The notes under the pieces are model-generated. The model saw nothing but the letters and a program-made list of their open reading frames with translations, ran no database searches and was not told the origin of the DNA. Below, in pieces: positions 17,851 through 26,955 of a stretch of 64,000 nt of DNA. How positions within the stretch are numbered: the first letter of the stretch is position 1; each line of letters starts with the position of its first letter. Source of the stretch: Chloroflexi bacterium HGW-Chloroflexi-10 (GTDB lineage: Bacteria > Chloroflexota > Anaerolineae > Anaerolineales > Anaerolineaceae); assembly GCA_002840755.1 (NCBI GenBank), contig PHBZ01000003.1, positions 1 to 64,000 on the forward strand. Direction: 5' to 3'. A program made the translations under genes and the position numbers.

Positions 17851-19167
17851 ATGAAAGTTCTGGTCATTGGTACGGGTTATGTTGGATTGAATACGGGGGT
17901 AGCCCTTGCTTATCTGGGGCATAAAGTCACCTGTTTGGATGTTGATGAGCGCAAAATCAAAATGCTTCAGGACTGCAAGGCTCCCATCTATGAACCGCAT
18001 CTGGACACAATGCTCGAACTGGCTTGCCCAAATATTCAATATACTACAAATTACGATGAAGCTGATATTGCCATTACGGATGTCGTTTTCATCAGTGTAG
18101 GCACACCCTCCCTGATGGATGGCAGTGCCAATCTCGAATATGTGCGCCAGGCTGCGCATTCCGTCGGATCCCGCCTTAATGACCATTTTACCGTCGTTGT
18201 AAACAAATCCACTGTGCCCATTGGTTCCGGACACTGGGTCTCTGCTATTGTCCGTGACGCCTATATAGAATCTCATGGTCACAAACCCGATGGCAATTAC
18301 GCCATTGCCTCCAATCCGGAATTCTTACGCCAGGGTTCAGCGCTTGCGGACACGTTCTACCCCGACCGCATTGTTGTTGGTGCATCTGATGCGCGCGCTA
18401 TTGATGTACTCACCAATCTTTACCGTCCGCTTCTCAACCAAGATTTTGCTGCCCCGGATTGTCTTCCACGACCTGAAGGTATGGGCGCCGTTCCTGTGGT
18501 CACCTGCGACCTGGCTTCGGCTGAACTGATCAAATATGCAGCCAACTCATTTCTGGCGCTTAAAATTTCTTACATCAATGAAATTGCCGCGTTGTCTGAT
18601 AAGGTTGGCGCCGATATTAACCAGGTAGCGCGTGGTATTGGCCTCGATTCTCGTATTGGCCCACGCTTTCTTAACCCAGGTATTGGTTGGGGTGGTTCCT
18701 GTTTTGGCAAAGATACCGCAGCCCTGGTTGCTACAGCCAAAGAATATAACCTCGAAATGCCCATCGTCGCCGCCGCCCGCGATGTCAATTATCGCCTGCG
18801 AGATACAGTCGTCGAAAACCTTCAAGCCGAACTCAAAATTCTCAAAGGCCGTACCGTTACCTTGCTTGGGCTGGCATTCAAGCCCAACACCGACGATCTG
18901 CGTGATGCTCCCTCAATCGATATCGCCAAAAAGCTTATTCAACGCGGCGCCAAAGTGCGTGCTCACGATCCGGTTGCTATAGAAAACATGAAACGCCAGT
19001 ATCCTGAGCTTGAGATTGAATATTTCCAGGACGCTAACGAAGCTGTCAGTGATTGTGACGCCGTTGTTCTTGTCACCGAATGGCCGGAATACCGCAAACT
19101 GGATTGGAAAGCATTGAAAAGCCGTATAGCTGTACTTGATGGTCGATATTTTCTGAATTTAGGATAA
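17851..19167 (+). CDS. ugd: UDP-glucose 6-dehydrogenase
   Basis: NAD-dependent four-electron oxidation of UDP-glucose to UDP-glucuronate. The N-terminal Rossmann motif is GTGYVGLNTG (7-16), ASNPEFLRQGSA lies near 153-164, and the catalytic cysteine is Cys284 in GWGGSCFGKD. At 438 residues it has normal length. GDP-mannose dehydrogenases share the fold, so the substrate is likely rather than proven. GGGAGAGA lies a few bases before the ATG. It follows cysN by 146 bases and ends at a strong terminator, so it may be partly co-transcribed with the sulfate genes. Uronic acid plus sulfate would give a strongly acidic polymer. Confidence 0.9.
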   Translation: MKVLVIGTGYVGLNTGVALAYLGHKVTCLDVDERKIKMLQDCKAPIYEPHLDTMLELACPNIQYTTNYDEADIAITDVVFISVGTPSLMDGSANLEYVRQAAHSVGSRLNDHFTVVVNKSTVPIGSGHWVSAIVRDAYIESHGHKPDGNYAIASNPEFLRQGSALADTFYPDRIVVGASDARAIDVLTNLYRPLLNQDFAAPDCLPRPEGMGAVPVVTCDLASAELIKYAANSFLALKISYINEIAALSDKVGADINQVARGIGLDSRIGPRFLNPGIGWGGSCFGKDTAALVATAKEYNLEMPIVAAARDVNYRLRDTVVENLQAELKILKGRTVTLLGLAFKPNTDDLRDAPSIDIAKKLIQRGAKVRAHDPVAIENMKRQYPELEIEYFQDANEAVSDCDAVVLVTEWPEYRKLDWKALKSRIAVLDGRYFLNLG

Positions 19168-19344
19168 CTAAACTTAAAGAGATTCTTAAAAATTAATCAT
19201 TCAAAATTCAGAATGTGATGCAAGATTAGCTCTTAATATTTGCATATGAATGACACAAGGCGTCCAGGCCGCATTTTTCAGTGTTCTGGAGATTTTTATT
19301 ACCAACTTGTACAAAGGCCTTGTGATGATTGATTAGCGTCAGTT

Positions 19345-19378
19345 ACCCCCTGTATATTTGCTGCAGGGGGTGTTTTTT
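19345..19378 (+). terminator. Rho-independent terminator after ugd
   Basis: Stem ACCCCCTG / CAGGGGGT with an 11-base loop, followed by GTTTTTT. It lies between the converging ugd and M50 protease genes and has its T-run on the plus strand only. Confidence 0.88.
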
Positions 19379-19388
19379 AAGAACGTAT

Positions 19389-20471
19389 TTATCTGGAGCG
19401 TTTTAAGGCTGTTTCGATCATCATGAATTCACCAATATTTTCCATGGTGATCATACCGACCAGAACACCATTGTCAATTACTGGCAGGGTGCGGCAACCA
19501 CAGGTTTGTAAGCGCTCTGAAACCATTTCAAGCATTTCATTAGCGTCTGCGGACTGAAAATCCTGATCCATTACGCTGGCAATATTTATCATATTTCCGT
19601 CTTGTGATAGGGCTTGCATTAACTTTGGACGGGTGAGGATACCAACCAGGCGATCATTGTCCAATATGGGAAAGTCCTGTTGGTAACCATTTAAAATTGC
19701 TTCAATGGCATCCTGTAGTCTTTGGGTAGGGTGAAGTGCTCTGAATTGAGTTAACATAGCCCGTCGTACGGGGACCCCTCCAATAATATTGCGAACTTGA
19801 ACCATACTGGCTTCCTGACTTGCGCCGATCCAAACGAACAGAGCGATGAAAACCAGGAAGGGGTTACTGAACAAACCAATTAAACCGAAAATTAAAGCTA
19901 TGCCCTGGCCAATAGTAGCCGCTATTTGTGTGGCACGGGTATATTCCATTTTTGTAGCCAGAAACGCGCGCAACACGCGGCCACCATCCATTGGGAAGGC
20001 AGGTATCAGATTGAAAAGTAACAGAGATAGGTTGACAGTGGCTAGTCTGAAAACCAAAGAGCCTGAGGTTAAAGTAAACGGTTGAAACGGGTTTAATGTA
20101 TTAGTGATCAGCAGCCAACCAAACAATATTACGGCCAGTCCCAGGTTTACCATTGGGCCGGCCAAAGCCACCCATAGTTCTTGTTTGGGGTCAGTTGGCA
20201 TACGTTCCAGGCGTGCAACACCACCTATGGGTAACAAAGTGATATCGCGTGTGGGAATGCCATATTTTCGAGCGACAAGAGCATGCCCAAACTCATGCAA
20301 CAGCACGAACAGAAAGAGCAACAGAATAAAAACAAGGCCATTTATTACAGCAGAGATAGATCGTTCAGTTAACCAGAATGAAAACCCAATCCAAATCAGT
20401 AACAAAAAAAATGTACTGTGAATGTATACGTCAATCCCGGCAATTCGGGCAATTTTCCAAGACCATTTCAT
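19389..20471 (-). CDS. Site-2-type M50 zinc metalloprotease with tandem CBS domains
   Basis: Membrane-embedded protease of 360 residues. Zinc ligands are in HEFGH (59-63) and in NLIPAFPMDGGR (Asp162). About six helices cover residues 15-215, then two CBS modules (about 235-350) that in this family bind adenosine nucleotides. It resembles SpoIVFB-like and archaeal CBS-S2P proteins. Substrates of such proteases are often membrane-tethered anti-sigma factors, but none is encoded nearby. AGGAG lies before the ATG. It diverges from sodA across a repeat-rich 285-base region, so its expression may share that control. No direct link to glycan synthesis is visible. Confidence 0.9.
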   Translation of the reverse strand: MKWSWKIARIAGIDVYIHSTFFLLLIWIGFSFWLTERSISAVINGLVFILLLFLFVLLHEFGHALVARKYGIPTRDITLLPIGGVARLERMPTDPKQELWVALAGPMVNLGLAVILFGWLLITNTLNPFQPFTLTSGSLVFRLATVNLSLLLFNLIPAFPMDGGRVLRAFLATKMEYTRATQIAATIGQGIALIFGLIGLFSNPFLVFIALFVWIGASQEASMVQVRNIIGGVPVRRAMLTQFRALHPTQRLQDAIEAILNGYQQDFPILDNDRLVGILTRPKLMQALSQDGNMINIASVMDQDFQSADANEMLEMVSERLQTCGCRTLPVIDNGVLVGMITMENIGEFMMIETALKRSR

Positions 20472-20561
20472 AATGTAATCTCCTATTTTAAAGTCTCATC
20501 TTTTTGAGACAGAACCTTTACTTCTCTATTAAGAATATCGTTACCTGATCGCTTTTCAAGG

Positions 20562-20639
20562 AAAGCTTATAAGCTTTGTATAAGAACGAGATTAGAAACT
20601 GAGAAAAATACTCGATTCTTATAAAACGCTTATACAACG
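20562..20639. promoter_or_regulatory. Cluster of CTTATA-type repeats and palindrome upstream of sodA
   Basis: A perfect 16-base palindrome AAAGCTTATAAGCTTT (20562-20577) is followed by three more copies of the core: TTCTTATACAA on the minus strand (20576-20586), TTCTTATAAAACG (20616-20628) and GCTTATACAACG (20628-20639). The last ends five bases before the -35 of the sodA promoter. This looks like a multi-site operator or activator region; the regulator is unknown. Confidence 0.5.
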
Positions 20640-20643
20640 TTAA

Positions 20644-20672
20644 TTGACAAGTGCAATAGATTTGGTTAATAT
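20644..20672 (+). promoter_or_regulatory. Sigma-70-type promoter of sodA
   Basis: TTGACA (20644-20649), 17-base spacer, TAATAT (20667-20672). Expected transcription start near 20679, giving a leader of about 78 bases. Confidence 0.8.
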
Positions 20673-20756
20673 TACATTATATATAGTATTTGTCTAATTA
20701 ATTCACTCCGACCATTATCCAGGGACGGGTTGAAAGAAAAAGAAAAGGAAAAAATA

Positions 20757-21374
20757 ATGTCAGAAAAATTTGTTTTACCCCAATTAGGATTTGCTTTCGA
20801 TGCTTTGGAAGCCGCAATAGATGCACAAACAATGGAAATCCATCATGGAAAACATCATGCCGCTTATGTAAATAATTTAAATACGGCACTGGAGAGCGCA
20901 CCGACTTTCTTTAATCATTCTGTGGAAGAAATAATGCGAAATATCAATGATGTGCCGGAAGGAATCCGGACTGCAGTGCGTAATAATGGGGGTGGACATG
21001 CAAACCATAGTTTATTCTGGCAGTTGCTAAAACCGGGTGGGAAACAAGCTCCTTTTGGTAACCTGGAAAAAGATCTGCTTTCGGTTTTTGGATCACTTGA
21101 CAATTTTACAGATATATTTTCGAAAGCAGCAGCTACCCGCTTTGGTTCTGGCTGGGCCTGGTTGGTATTGGACGAAAGCAAAAAATTACAGGTTTACTCT
21201 ACTGCCAATCAAGATAGTCCATTGATGCAGGGTCATACACCTGTTTTGGGATTGGATGTTTGGGAACATGCCTATTACCTGCGCTACCAGAATCGTAGAC
21301 CGGATTATGTAAAGGCATTTTGGTCTGTGATCAATTGGAATGTAGTGAATGATTTTTATACTGCGAATAAATAG
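20757..21374 (+). CDS. sodA: Superoxide dismutase, Mn-type
   Basis: Cytoplasmic enzyme converting superoxide to oxygen and peroxide. Metal ligands are His29 (in MEIHHGKHH), the His of [11 protein letters not shown], and the Asp and His of [13 protein letters not shown]. The stretch [10 protein letters not shown] is typical of manganese rather than iron enzymes, though cambialistic use cannot be excluded. The start [10 protein letters not shown] is supported by AAGGA seven bases upstream; nine codons further upstream are open but lysine/glutamate-only and not conserved. The protein has 202 residues. It is a single-gene unit between a strong promoter and a two-way terminator. It implies exposure to oxygen. 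Confidence 0.95.
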   Translation: MSEKFVLPQLGFAFDALEAAIDAQTMEIHHGKHHAAYVNNLNTALESAPTFFNHSVEEIMRNINDVPEGIRTAVRNNGGGHANHSLFWQLLKPGGKQAPFGNLEKDLLSVFGSLDNFTDIFSKAAATRFGSGWAWLVLDESKKLQVYSTANQDSPLMQGHTPVLGLDVWEHAYYLRYQNRRPDYVKAFWSVINWNVVNDFYTANK

Positions 21375-21390
21375 AACTTGATACCCTCTA

Positions 21391-21434
21391 AACAAGAAAA
21401 AGACCGGTTTTTTAAGGCCGGTCTTTTTCTTGTT
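21391..21434. terminator. Bidirectional terminator between sodA and the beta-propeller lipoprotein gene
   Basis: Perfect 17-base stem: AACAAGAAAAAGACCGG pairs with CCGGTCTTTTTCTTGTT around a 10-base loop. The A-rich and T-rich stem arms give a T-run in both directions, so it serves both converging genes. Confidence 0.92.
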
Positions 21435-21436
21435 AT

Positions 21437-22591
21437 TTATTGGATATGCCAGAATACAACAGAACCATTGGTGCTCAGCGTAGTAAGAATATTACCCTGT
21501 GGAGAAAAACTAATCTGATTGATATCGCTTTGGTTTAAAAGAAAATTTCCAATAATTTGCTTGTTTTCGCTATCAATAAATACAAGCTGATCATTCAAAG
21601 CTGCTGCCAACATTGAACTATTCGGAGAAAATTCTAAATCGTAGGCACCCTGGTCAAGTGGAATTTTTTGAAGTGTTTCTCCGGTATCTACATCGTAGAA
21701 TATAACAACCGGTGTCATAACCTCATTGATCATATCATATACAGAAACAGCCAGAAAACGACCATCGGGACTAAGTGTGTTGGACATAATAAAATCGCTG
21801 TGATAAAGCGCGGGTCCGATAGTATTATTAGTAATATCGGAGAGTTGAATGGTTGCCCTGGCGTTCCAGATGGCATGACGATTGTCTTCCCCAATACGTA
21901 CATTGTAGATGGGAGCAGCGGTTTCAAAACCAGTAATTGTAGTGAGTTCTTCTCCACTGGTAGCTTCCACTACCATACCGGTCCATGCATCTATTTGGGG
22001 TAACATGATTTTTGTACCATCAGGTGAAAATGTCCCCCCCATAAAGGCATGTTCGGTGTGAGCGCTCCGAATATGCTGATCCCGCCAGTTTACTAAAATC
22101 AAACCTTGATTATTGTATGTGATAGCGTATGTTGATCCATCAGGTGAAACATCCACCAGAATTTCATCCGGCTGCATGTTCAGTGAAAAGAGTTGGGAAA
22201 GATCAGGGAAAGCTAATATCTGAAAACCAGTGTACTGTACCAACCAGAAACTGCTTTGATCTTTACTCCACACGATGCGGGCTGGTTCATCCAAAGCAAG
22301 TTCAGTCCAACGTTGTAATTGTAAACTGTTGTCCGAGTTGATTACCTGGGAAGAAATACGGGAATCTGGTTGTTTAACCGGAGTAATCATAATTTCGGTT
22401 GGGGCGGGAGTAGAGGTTGCGATTGGCTGGGATAAAATTACGCTGGTCGGTTCCACCAATGTAGGTGCCCGTGGCGCTTTTTGGGTGGCAGAAGTGGTGG
22501 ACATCTCTGTTGGAAACGGCGGTACGGATGCTGAACAGGACGCTAATAGAATTATCAGCAGCCCTCCGAATATATATTTTTTTAAGGTCAT
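21437..22591 (-). CDS. Lipoprotein with WD40-like beta-propeller
   Basis: A 384-residue secreted lipoprotein with signal peptide and lipobox LLASC (Cys19), then a Thr/Pro/Ser-rich linker (to about residue 75) and a propeller domain. Repeating blade motifs are visible: FSPDGTKIML, LSPDGRFLAV, FSPNSSMLAA and FSPQGNILTT, ending SVVFWHIQ. Propellers of this kind are usually binding scaffolds; no catalytic motif is seen. The gene converges with sodA and is followed on the same strand by (is downstream of) a membrane-anchored glycosidase-like protein 75 bases away. Function unknown; surface binding is an inference. Confidence 0.8.
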   Translation of the reverse strand: MTLKKYIFGGLLIILLASCSASVPPFPTEMSTTSATQKAPRAPTLVEPTSVILSQPIATSTPAPTEIMITPVKQPDSRISSQVINSDNSLQLQRWTELALDEPARIVWSKDQSSFWLVQYTGFQILAFPDLSQLFSLNMQPDEILVDVSPDGSTYAITYNNQGLILVNWRDQHIRSAHTEHAFMGGTFSPDGTKIMLPQIDAWTGMVVEATSGEELTTITGFETAAPIYNVRIGEDNRHAIWNARATIQLSDITNNTIGPALYHSDFIMSNTLSPDGRFLAVSVYDMINEVMTPVVIFYDVDTGETLQKIPLDQGAYDLEFSPNSSMLAAALNDQLVFIDSENKQIIGNFLLNQSDINQISFSPQGNILTTLSTNGSVVFWHIQ

Positions 22592-22666
22592 TGAAGAGTC
22601 TTTCTATTAAATGTTAAAACCATTAGTTATAAGACGGAAAATGTTTCATTTGTGTTCCCGTAATGA

Positions 22667-24319
22667 TTATAATTTGGAAGCAGCACGGTCTGCAACCCAA
22701 TTTATTAACTTGAAAAATGCGCGTTCTGACCAATTCAGAGCTTGATCGCCTAATTTTTCCATTTGGTTACCCAAATACAGATTTAGTTCATCCTGTTGAT
22801 TGCTCCACCAGTTGGAAAATCCATCAGCGATACGGAATTTTAAACTGGCGAAAATGCTGGGGTTTTCCTGAATCAATATCACTGGTTGCTCATTTATATA
22901 AATTGTCAGGCTGTTGTCTGGCTTGACAGTTAATTCCATCCCAGATTTTAAGCTGAGGTCAACGGCATTGGACGCGTACGCCCGATATTTTCTACCTGGC
23001 AAATCTTCGAATGTAATGGGATATGGTGTACTGCCACCACTGGCAGCCCAGGCGAACAGGATGATTCGTCCTTCTTTACGAAATCGATATTCATAAAGAC
23101 CAATGTCCTGAGGGGTGCCGGTATCGCTATAGAGTTGCATTTGTCCTAAAGGTCGGGCGCCGCCTAATAGACGACCCAGATTAGAGAGCGCTTGTTGACC
23201 ATTTGGGCCAAGCACGAAGCCGGGGTTGGTTGGGTCCTCGTATTGGCTTGCCCAGAACACCTTACGAATACCCTCTTCAGAAATAAGTGGCACAATACTG
23301 CGTACCAAATAATTTGCTTCTACCTGATCCGTATTGAAATCCTGGTTGGTGGAAAGCAAACTGAGCCAATCTTCTCGCCAACCCAATTCAGTGATCCAAA
23401 CAGGTTTATTACTGGTCTCGCGGGCTAATGCTTGTATTTTTCGCACTTCACCTAATAAATTCGATTGGACCGCTGAGTCGGGCAGGCAATCACCGGTTTC
23501 AACATCCAAAGCAGGCCCTCGCGGCATCCAGGCTTCAGGAGGATTATTTTGCCAATAGGGGTGTAATGCAATCACATCGAAGTCATCCCACGCCCCCGCT
23601 TTTTTTATTTCATTTAAGAACCAGTATGGACTGGTTTTACAATCGTTGGTTGAAGAGCCATAAAGACCGCTGATCAGGATCTGGTCATTGGGATTGTGCT
23701 TCTTGATAATATCGTGAGCTGTGCTTAACATGCGGGAATACAGAAAGGGCGCTGGGCTGCTTGTGGCACCAGGTTGGGTTGGGAACATCATTTTTCCCCA
23801 TTGGATGGGATTGTTCATTTCGGAGCCGATTTCCCAGTGGTTAATTTGCGAACCATACCGGTCTACCACGGCCTGAACATAGGCTTGCCAGCGTTGGATT
23901 AATTGATCGGGGTCGACACTCTGGTCGGGGTATTGGTGGGGCAAGTAGACTGGACCAGTATTTAGCACAGCCAGAATGGTGAGATCGTGCTTTTTGGCTT
24001 CAGCCAGCATAGAATTGAAATCACGGTAGGTTTCACCATACCCGTAATACCATTGATATTGACCTGGGCCCTGTTCTACCTCAGACCAGGGGATTTCCTC
24101 ACGCACCCAATGGATATGCATGTCTTCCAGCTGCTGGTAGGCACCGGGCAAACCATCTACCCCCACGCGCAAATGGGCGGATGTGCCCATACCGAGGCTG
24201 TCCAGGGTTTCCAGTTTTACTTCATCCTTGGGTTTTAATAATAGGGTAAACAAAATTAGCGCAATTACAACCAGCCCAACTTTAATCCAGAAGGGGGGAA
24301 TGTATAGTCGAGGTTTCAT
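22667..24319 (-). CDS. Membrane-anchored glycoside-hydrolase-like protein (clan GH-A)
   Basis: A 550-residue protein with one N-terminal transmembrane anchor (about 11-28) and an external (beta/alpha)8 barrel. HIHWVREEIPWSEVE near residue 68 is the early-barrel strand of GH39/GH5-like proteins. The acid/base candidate is Glu167 in GSEMNN (the usual NEP is altered) and the nucleophile candidate is Glu311 in ITELGW, so both carboxylates are kept. A small C-terminal beta domain and a terminal amphipathic helix (about 500-550) follow. It resembles the lipoprotein at 10.8 kb in architecture. It may trim, release or remodel the local polysaccharide; substrate unknown. Confidence 0.72.
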   Translation of the reverse strand: MKPRLYIPPFWIKVGLVVIALILFTLLLKPKDEVKLETLDSLGMGTSAHLRVGVDGLPGAYQQLEDMHIHWVREEIPWSEVEQGPGQYQWYYGYGETYRDFNSMLAEAKKHDLTILAVLNTGPVYLPHQYPDQSVDPDQLIQRWQAYVQAVVDRYGSQINHWEIGSEMNNPIQWGKMMFPTQPGATSSPAPFLYSRMLSTAHDIIKKHNPNDQILISGLYGSSTNDCKTSPYWFLNEIKKAGAWDDFDVIALHPYWQNNPPEAWMPRGPALDVETGDCLPDSAVQSNLLGEVRKIQALARETSNKPVWITELGWREDWLSLLSTNQDFNTDQVEANYLVRSIVPLISEEGIRKVFWASQYEDPTNPGFVLGPNGQQALSNLGRLLGGARPLGQMQLYSDTGTPQDIGLYEYRFRKEGRIILFAWAASGGSTPYPITFEDLPGRKYRAYASNAVDLSLKSGMELTVKPDNSLTIYINEQPVILIQENPSIFASLKFRIADGFSNWWSNQQDELNLYLGNQMEKLGDQALNWSERAFFKLINWVADRAASKL

Positions 24320-24457
24320 AGTAAGTCCTTTAGAATCATAATAACAAGAAAGGGTACAAGATCAATGCCAAAGAATAAAGTTTGTCACGAAAATATTTCT
24401 AAATAGAGAGTAAAATTACGGAACAGTAGAAATAAATTTAACGGAATGGAAAATTAT

Positions 24458-26911
24458 ATGAATACCATCAATAAGCTAAAACGATATTCATACTTTATTA
24501 TCATATCAATTCTTCTATCTGCTTGTTCATTGATTGATGGTACTGGGCAATCTGTAATAAATTATAATGATATTACCCTATATGATGGAATAACATTCGG
24601 TCAAAGTTTTTATGCAAAGCATGATGGTTTGCAATCTTTTAATTTATATCTTGAACCCAGTGAAATGGGCGAAGGGAACATCCAAGTTTATCTACGAAAG
24701 AACCCCGATTCTACAGAAAATTTAGATAAAGTCTCTATAAATAGATCAAAAATTACTCAACCTGGATATTACTCATTTGAATTCTCTAAACCTCAATCCT
24801 CATATTTTGCTGGTTTTTTTGTTTTAATTGATTATGAAGGATCTGGTTCTTTGATTTTAGGCACTGCCGATCAAAATAGCTATTTGGATGGCGCAGGCTA
24901 TAGTGGGGGTGAAACGATACCACGGCAGTTCGCTTTTAGTCTCTCCTATGCTGTATATCCTATGATTAAGGCTTTAATCAAGGTGTTCATCTTTGATTGG
25001 TTAAAATGGATCTTTTTTGCGATGTTATTGTTTGTTTTACCTGGAACTATTTTATTGAATCTTCTAGATATCCGGTTTGAGAACATAAATTCTTATGAAA
25101 AATTGTTTTTTTCAATCGCAATCAGCCTGTCAATTACCCCTATCCTATTTCTTTGGACTAATATTATTGGATTAAACCTTGGGATAATTTATGCATTAAT
25201 CCCAATTGTTTTCATAATAGTATTCTTATTTATTAAATTGCTCCGCAATAAAAAGATTGTACGTGAGTCAGTTAATTTTTTCCGATCGATTAGATTTGAT
25301 AAGGCTGATTTTGTTTTTGTGATCCTAGTACTTTTATTAATATTCACACGTTTTTGGGTGATTCGTGTATTGCCATTGCCTTTATGGGGTGATTCTTATC
25401 AGCATACTTTAATCACCCAATTGATGTATGAAAATAATGGTTTGTTTAATTCATGGGAACCATATGCTGCCATAGAAAGTTTTACATACCATTTTGGTTT
25501 TCACGCCAATGCGGTAATTTTTAAATGGATTACCAATGAAACTTCTGCTCAATCGGTAATGGTTTTAGGTCAAATTTTGAATATATTTGCAGTTATTGTG
25601 TTATATCCTTTAGCTGTCTTTTTATCACCAAAAAGAAACAAATGGGCAGGCGTAATTGCTGTATTCATTGGTGGCTTTTTAATGAACATGCCCAGTTTTT
25701 ATGTAAATTGGGGCAGATATACACAGTTGTTAGGTCAAGTTATTCTTATCCCCCTGGTTCTGTTTATTTGGAAAATGATGGAAGATAAGGGGTTATCTCT
25801 CAATAAAGCAGCTTTAGCAGGTATTATGCTTGCAGGCCTGGCATTTTCTCATTATCGTGTATTGATCATTTTTATAATTTTTTTGCCAGCCTATATTTTG
25901 TTTCACGTAAAAAGTATTTGGAGGGAAAAAAGAATTTTAAACCTTTCTATTGTTGGGGGAATTGCTTGTGTTTTATTTTTACCCTGGTTTGTTCATTCTT
26001 TCAGTGGAAATATGGTAGATCTGTTTTTTGGATTCTTTCAAGTTTCACAAAAACAAATCGCTATGGAAAATACAACATTTCCAATTATCAAACTAACGCT
26101 TGAATCATTAGGTTTGTTTAATTATGTAACTAAATATGAATGGGCAATATTGATTTTAGCGAGTATTTACTCAATTTTTAGAAGAGATTATAAAGAAATC
26201 ATTTTTCTATATTGGTGGTTTTTAGTTTTTGTTGTTGGTTTTCCACAATTATTTCACTTACCAGGAAAAGATATCATTTCAGGATTTGCAGTTTTAATTG
26301 CATTGTATATTCCTGTTAGCGTTTTAATAGGTGTTTTTATTTCGAATATTTTTAAGAACCCTAATTACCCTATTTGTGCTCAAAAAATCGCCACTATCTT
26401 ATTAATAATTCCAATTATATGGTTTGCTAAGTTAAGAATTTCAGATGTTGATCCCAAGTCAGCTGCGCTAGCGGCTTTTCCCGATTTGCAAGCAGCAGAA
26501 TGGATTAAAAAAAATATGCCTGAAGATGCTAAGATATATATAAATAATTTTCCGGCCTATGATGGTACCGTTGTAGTCGGTTCGGACGGAGGTTGGTGGC
26601 TGCCTTATTTATCAGGTAGACAAGTTAGTGTATTGCCAATAAATTATGGCTTTGAAGTGGATGTAAAGGGGAAACAAAAAATTATTGAGGATGCTATTGT
26701 TTTTTGGAATAAAGGTGTTTTTTCTGAAGAAGGTGTTGAATTATTGAGAAGAAATGGGTTCGATTATCTTTATGTTGGTCAAACCAGAGGCTCTCTTAAT
26801 AGTCCAAATGAATATAAATTAAATGATGAAGAAATTATAAGATCAGGTTTGTTTACATTGATTTATAAAAACGATTACATATCCATATATAAATTATATG
26901 ATCAAGAATAG
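24458..26911 (+). CDS. Large polytopic GT-C-like membrane protein with N-terminal extracytoplasmic domain
   Basis: A protein of about 817 residues. Residues 1-24 form a signal or anchor ending in LLSACS, which could be a lipobox. A soluble beta-rich domain of about 140 residues follows, then some 13 transmembrane helices and a C-terminal soluble domain (about 660-817). The loop LPLWGDSYQHTLITQ carries an acidic residue in the position typical of GT-C transferases, and YHFGFHANAV and NWGRYTQLLGQ are further conserved-looking loop motifs. This matches membrane proteins of the DUF6541/GT39-like group. GGAA 7 bases upstream favours this ATG over one four codons earlier. The donor is presumably a polyprenyl-phosphate sugar. 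Confidence 0.6.
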   Translation: MNTINKLKRYSYFIIISILLSACSLIDGTGQSVINYNDITLYDGITFGQSFYAKHDGLQSFNLYLEPSEMGEGNIQVYLRKNPDSTENLDKVSINRSKITQPGYYSFEFSKPQSSYFAGFFVLIDYEGSGSLILGTADQNSYLDGAGYSGGETIPRQFAFSLSYAVYPMIKALIKVFIFDWLKWIFFAMLLFVLPGTILLNLLDIRFENINSYEKLFFSIAISLSITPILFLWTNIIGLNLGIIYALIPIVFIIVFLFIKLLRNKKIVRESVNFFRSIRFDKADFVFVILVLLLIFTRFWVIRVLPLPLWGDSYQHTLITQLMYENNGLFNSWEPYAAIESFTYHFGFHANAVIFKWITNETSAQSVMVLGQILNIFAVIVLYPLAVFLSPKRNKWAGVIAVFIGGFLMNMPSFYVNWGRYTQLLGQVILIPLVLFIWKMMEDKGLSLNKAALAGIMLAGLAFSHYRVLIIFIIFLPAYILFHVKSIWREKRILNLSIVGGIACVLFLPWFVHSFSGNMVDLFFGFFQVSQKQIAMENTTFPIIKLTLESLGLFNYVTKYEWAILILASIYSIFRRDYKEIIFLYWWFLVFVVGFPQLFHLPGKDIISGFAVLIALYIPVSVLIGVFISNIFKNPNYPICAQKIATILLIIPIIWFAKLRISDVDPKSAALAAFPDLQAAEWIKKNMPEDAKIYINNFPAYDGTVVVGSDGGWWLPYLSGRQVSVLPINYGFEVDVKGKQKIIEDAIVFWNKGVFSEEGVELLRRNGFDYLYVGQTRGSLNSPNEYKLNDEEIIRSGLFTLIYKNDYISIYKLYDQE

Positions 26912-26955
26912 TATTTTAAGTTCTAATTTTATTTAGATAAGGAATTTGGAATTTC

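Noticed and set aside
17716..18282. 188-residue frame on the minus strand opposite ugd
   Set aside because: Runs antisense to a well-supported gene with clear motifs; it has no recognizable domain or ribosome site.
19254..19324. Inverted repeat CACAAGGC / GCCTTGTG, 55 bases apart, after ugd
   Set aside because: An 8-base match in a gap of this size is expected about 0.4 times by chance, and the intervening DNA shows no other structure.
20493..20510. Hairpin GTCTCA / TGAGAC in the leader of the M50 protease gene
   Set aside because: Six base pairs with a six-base loop and no link to the start or to a known riboswitch.
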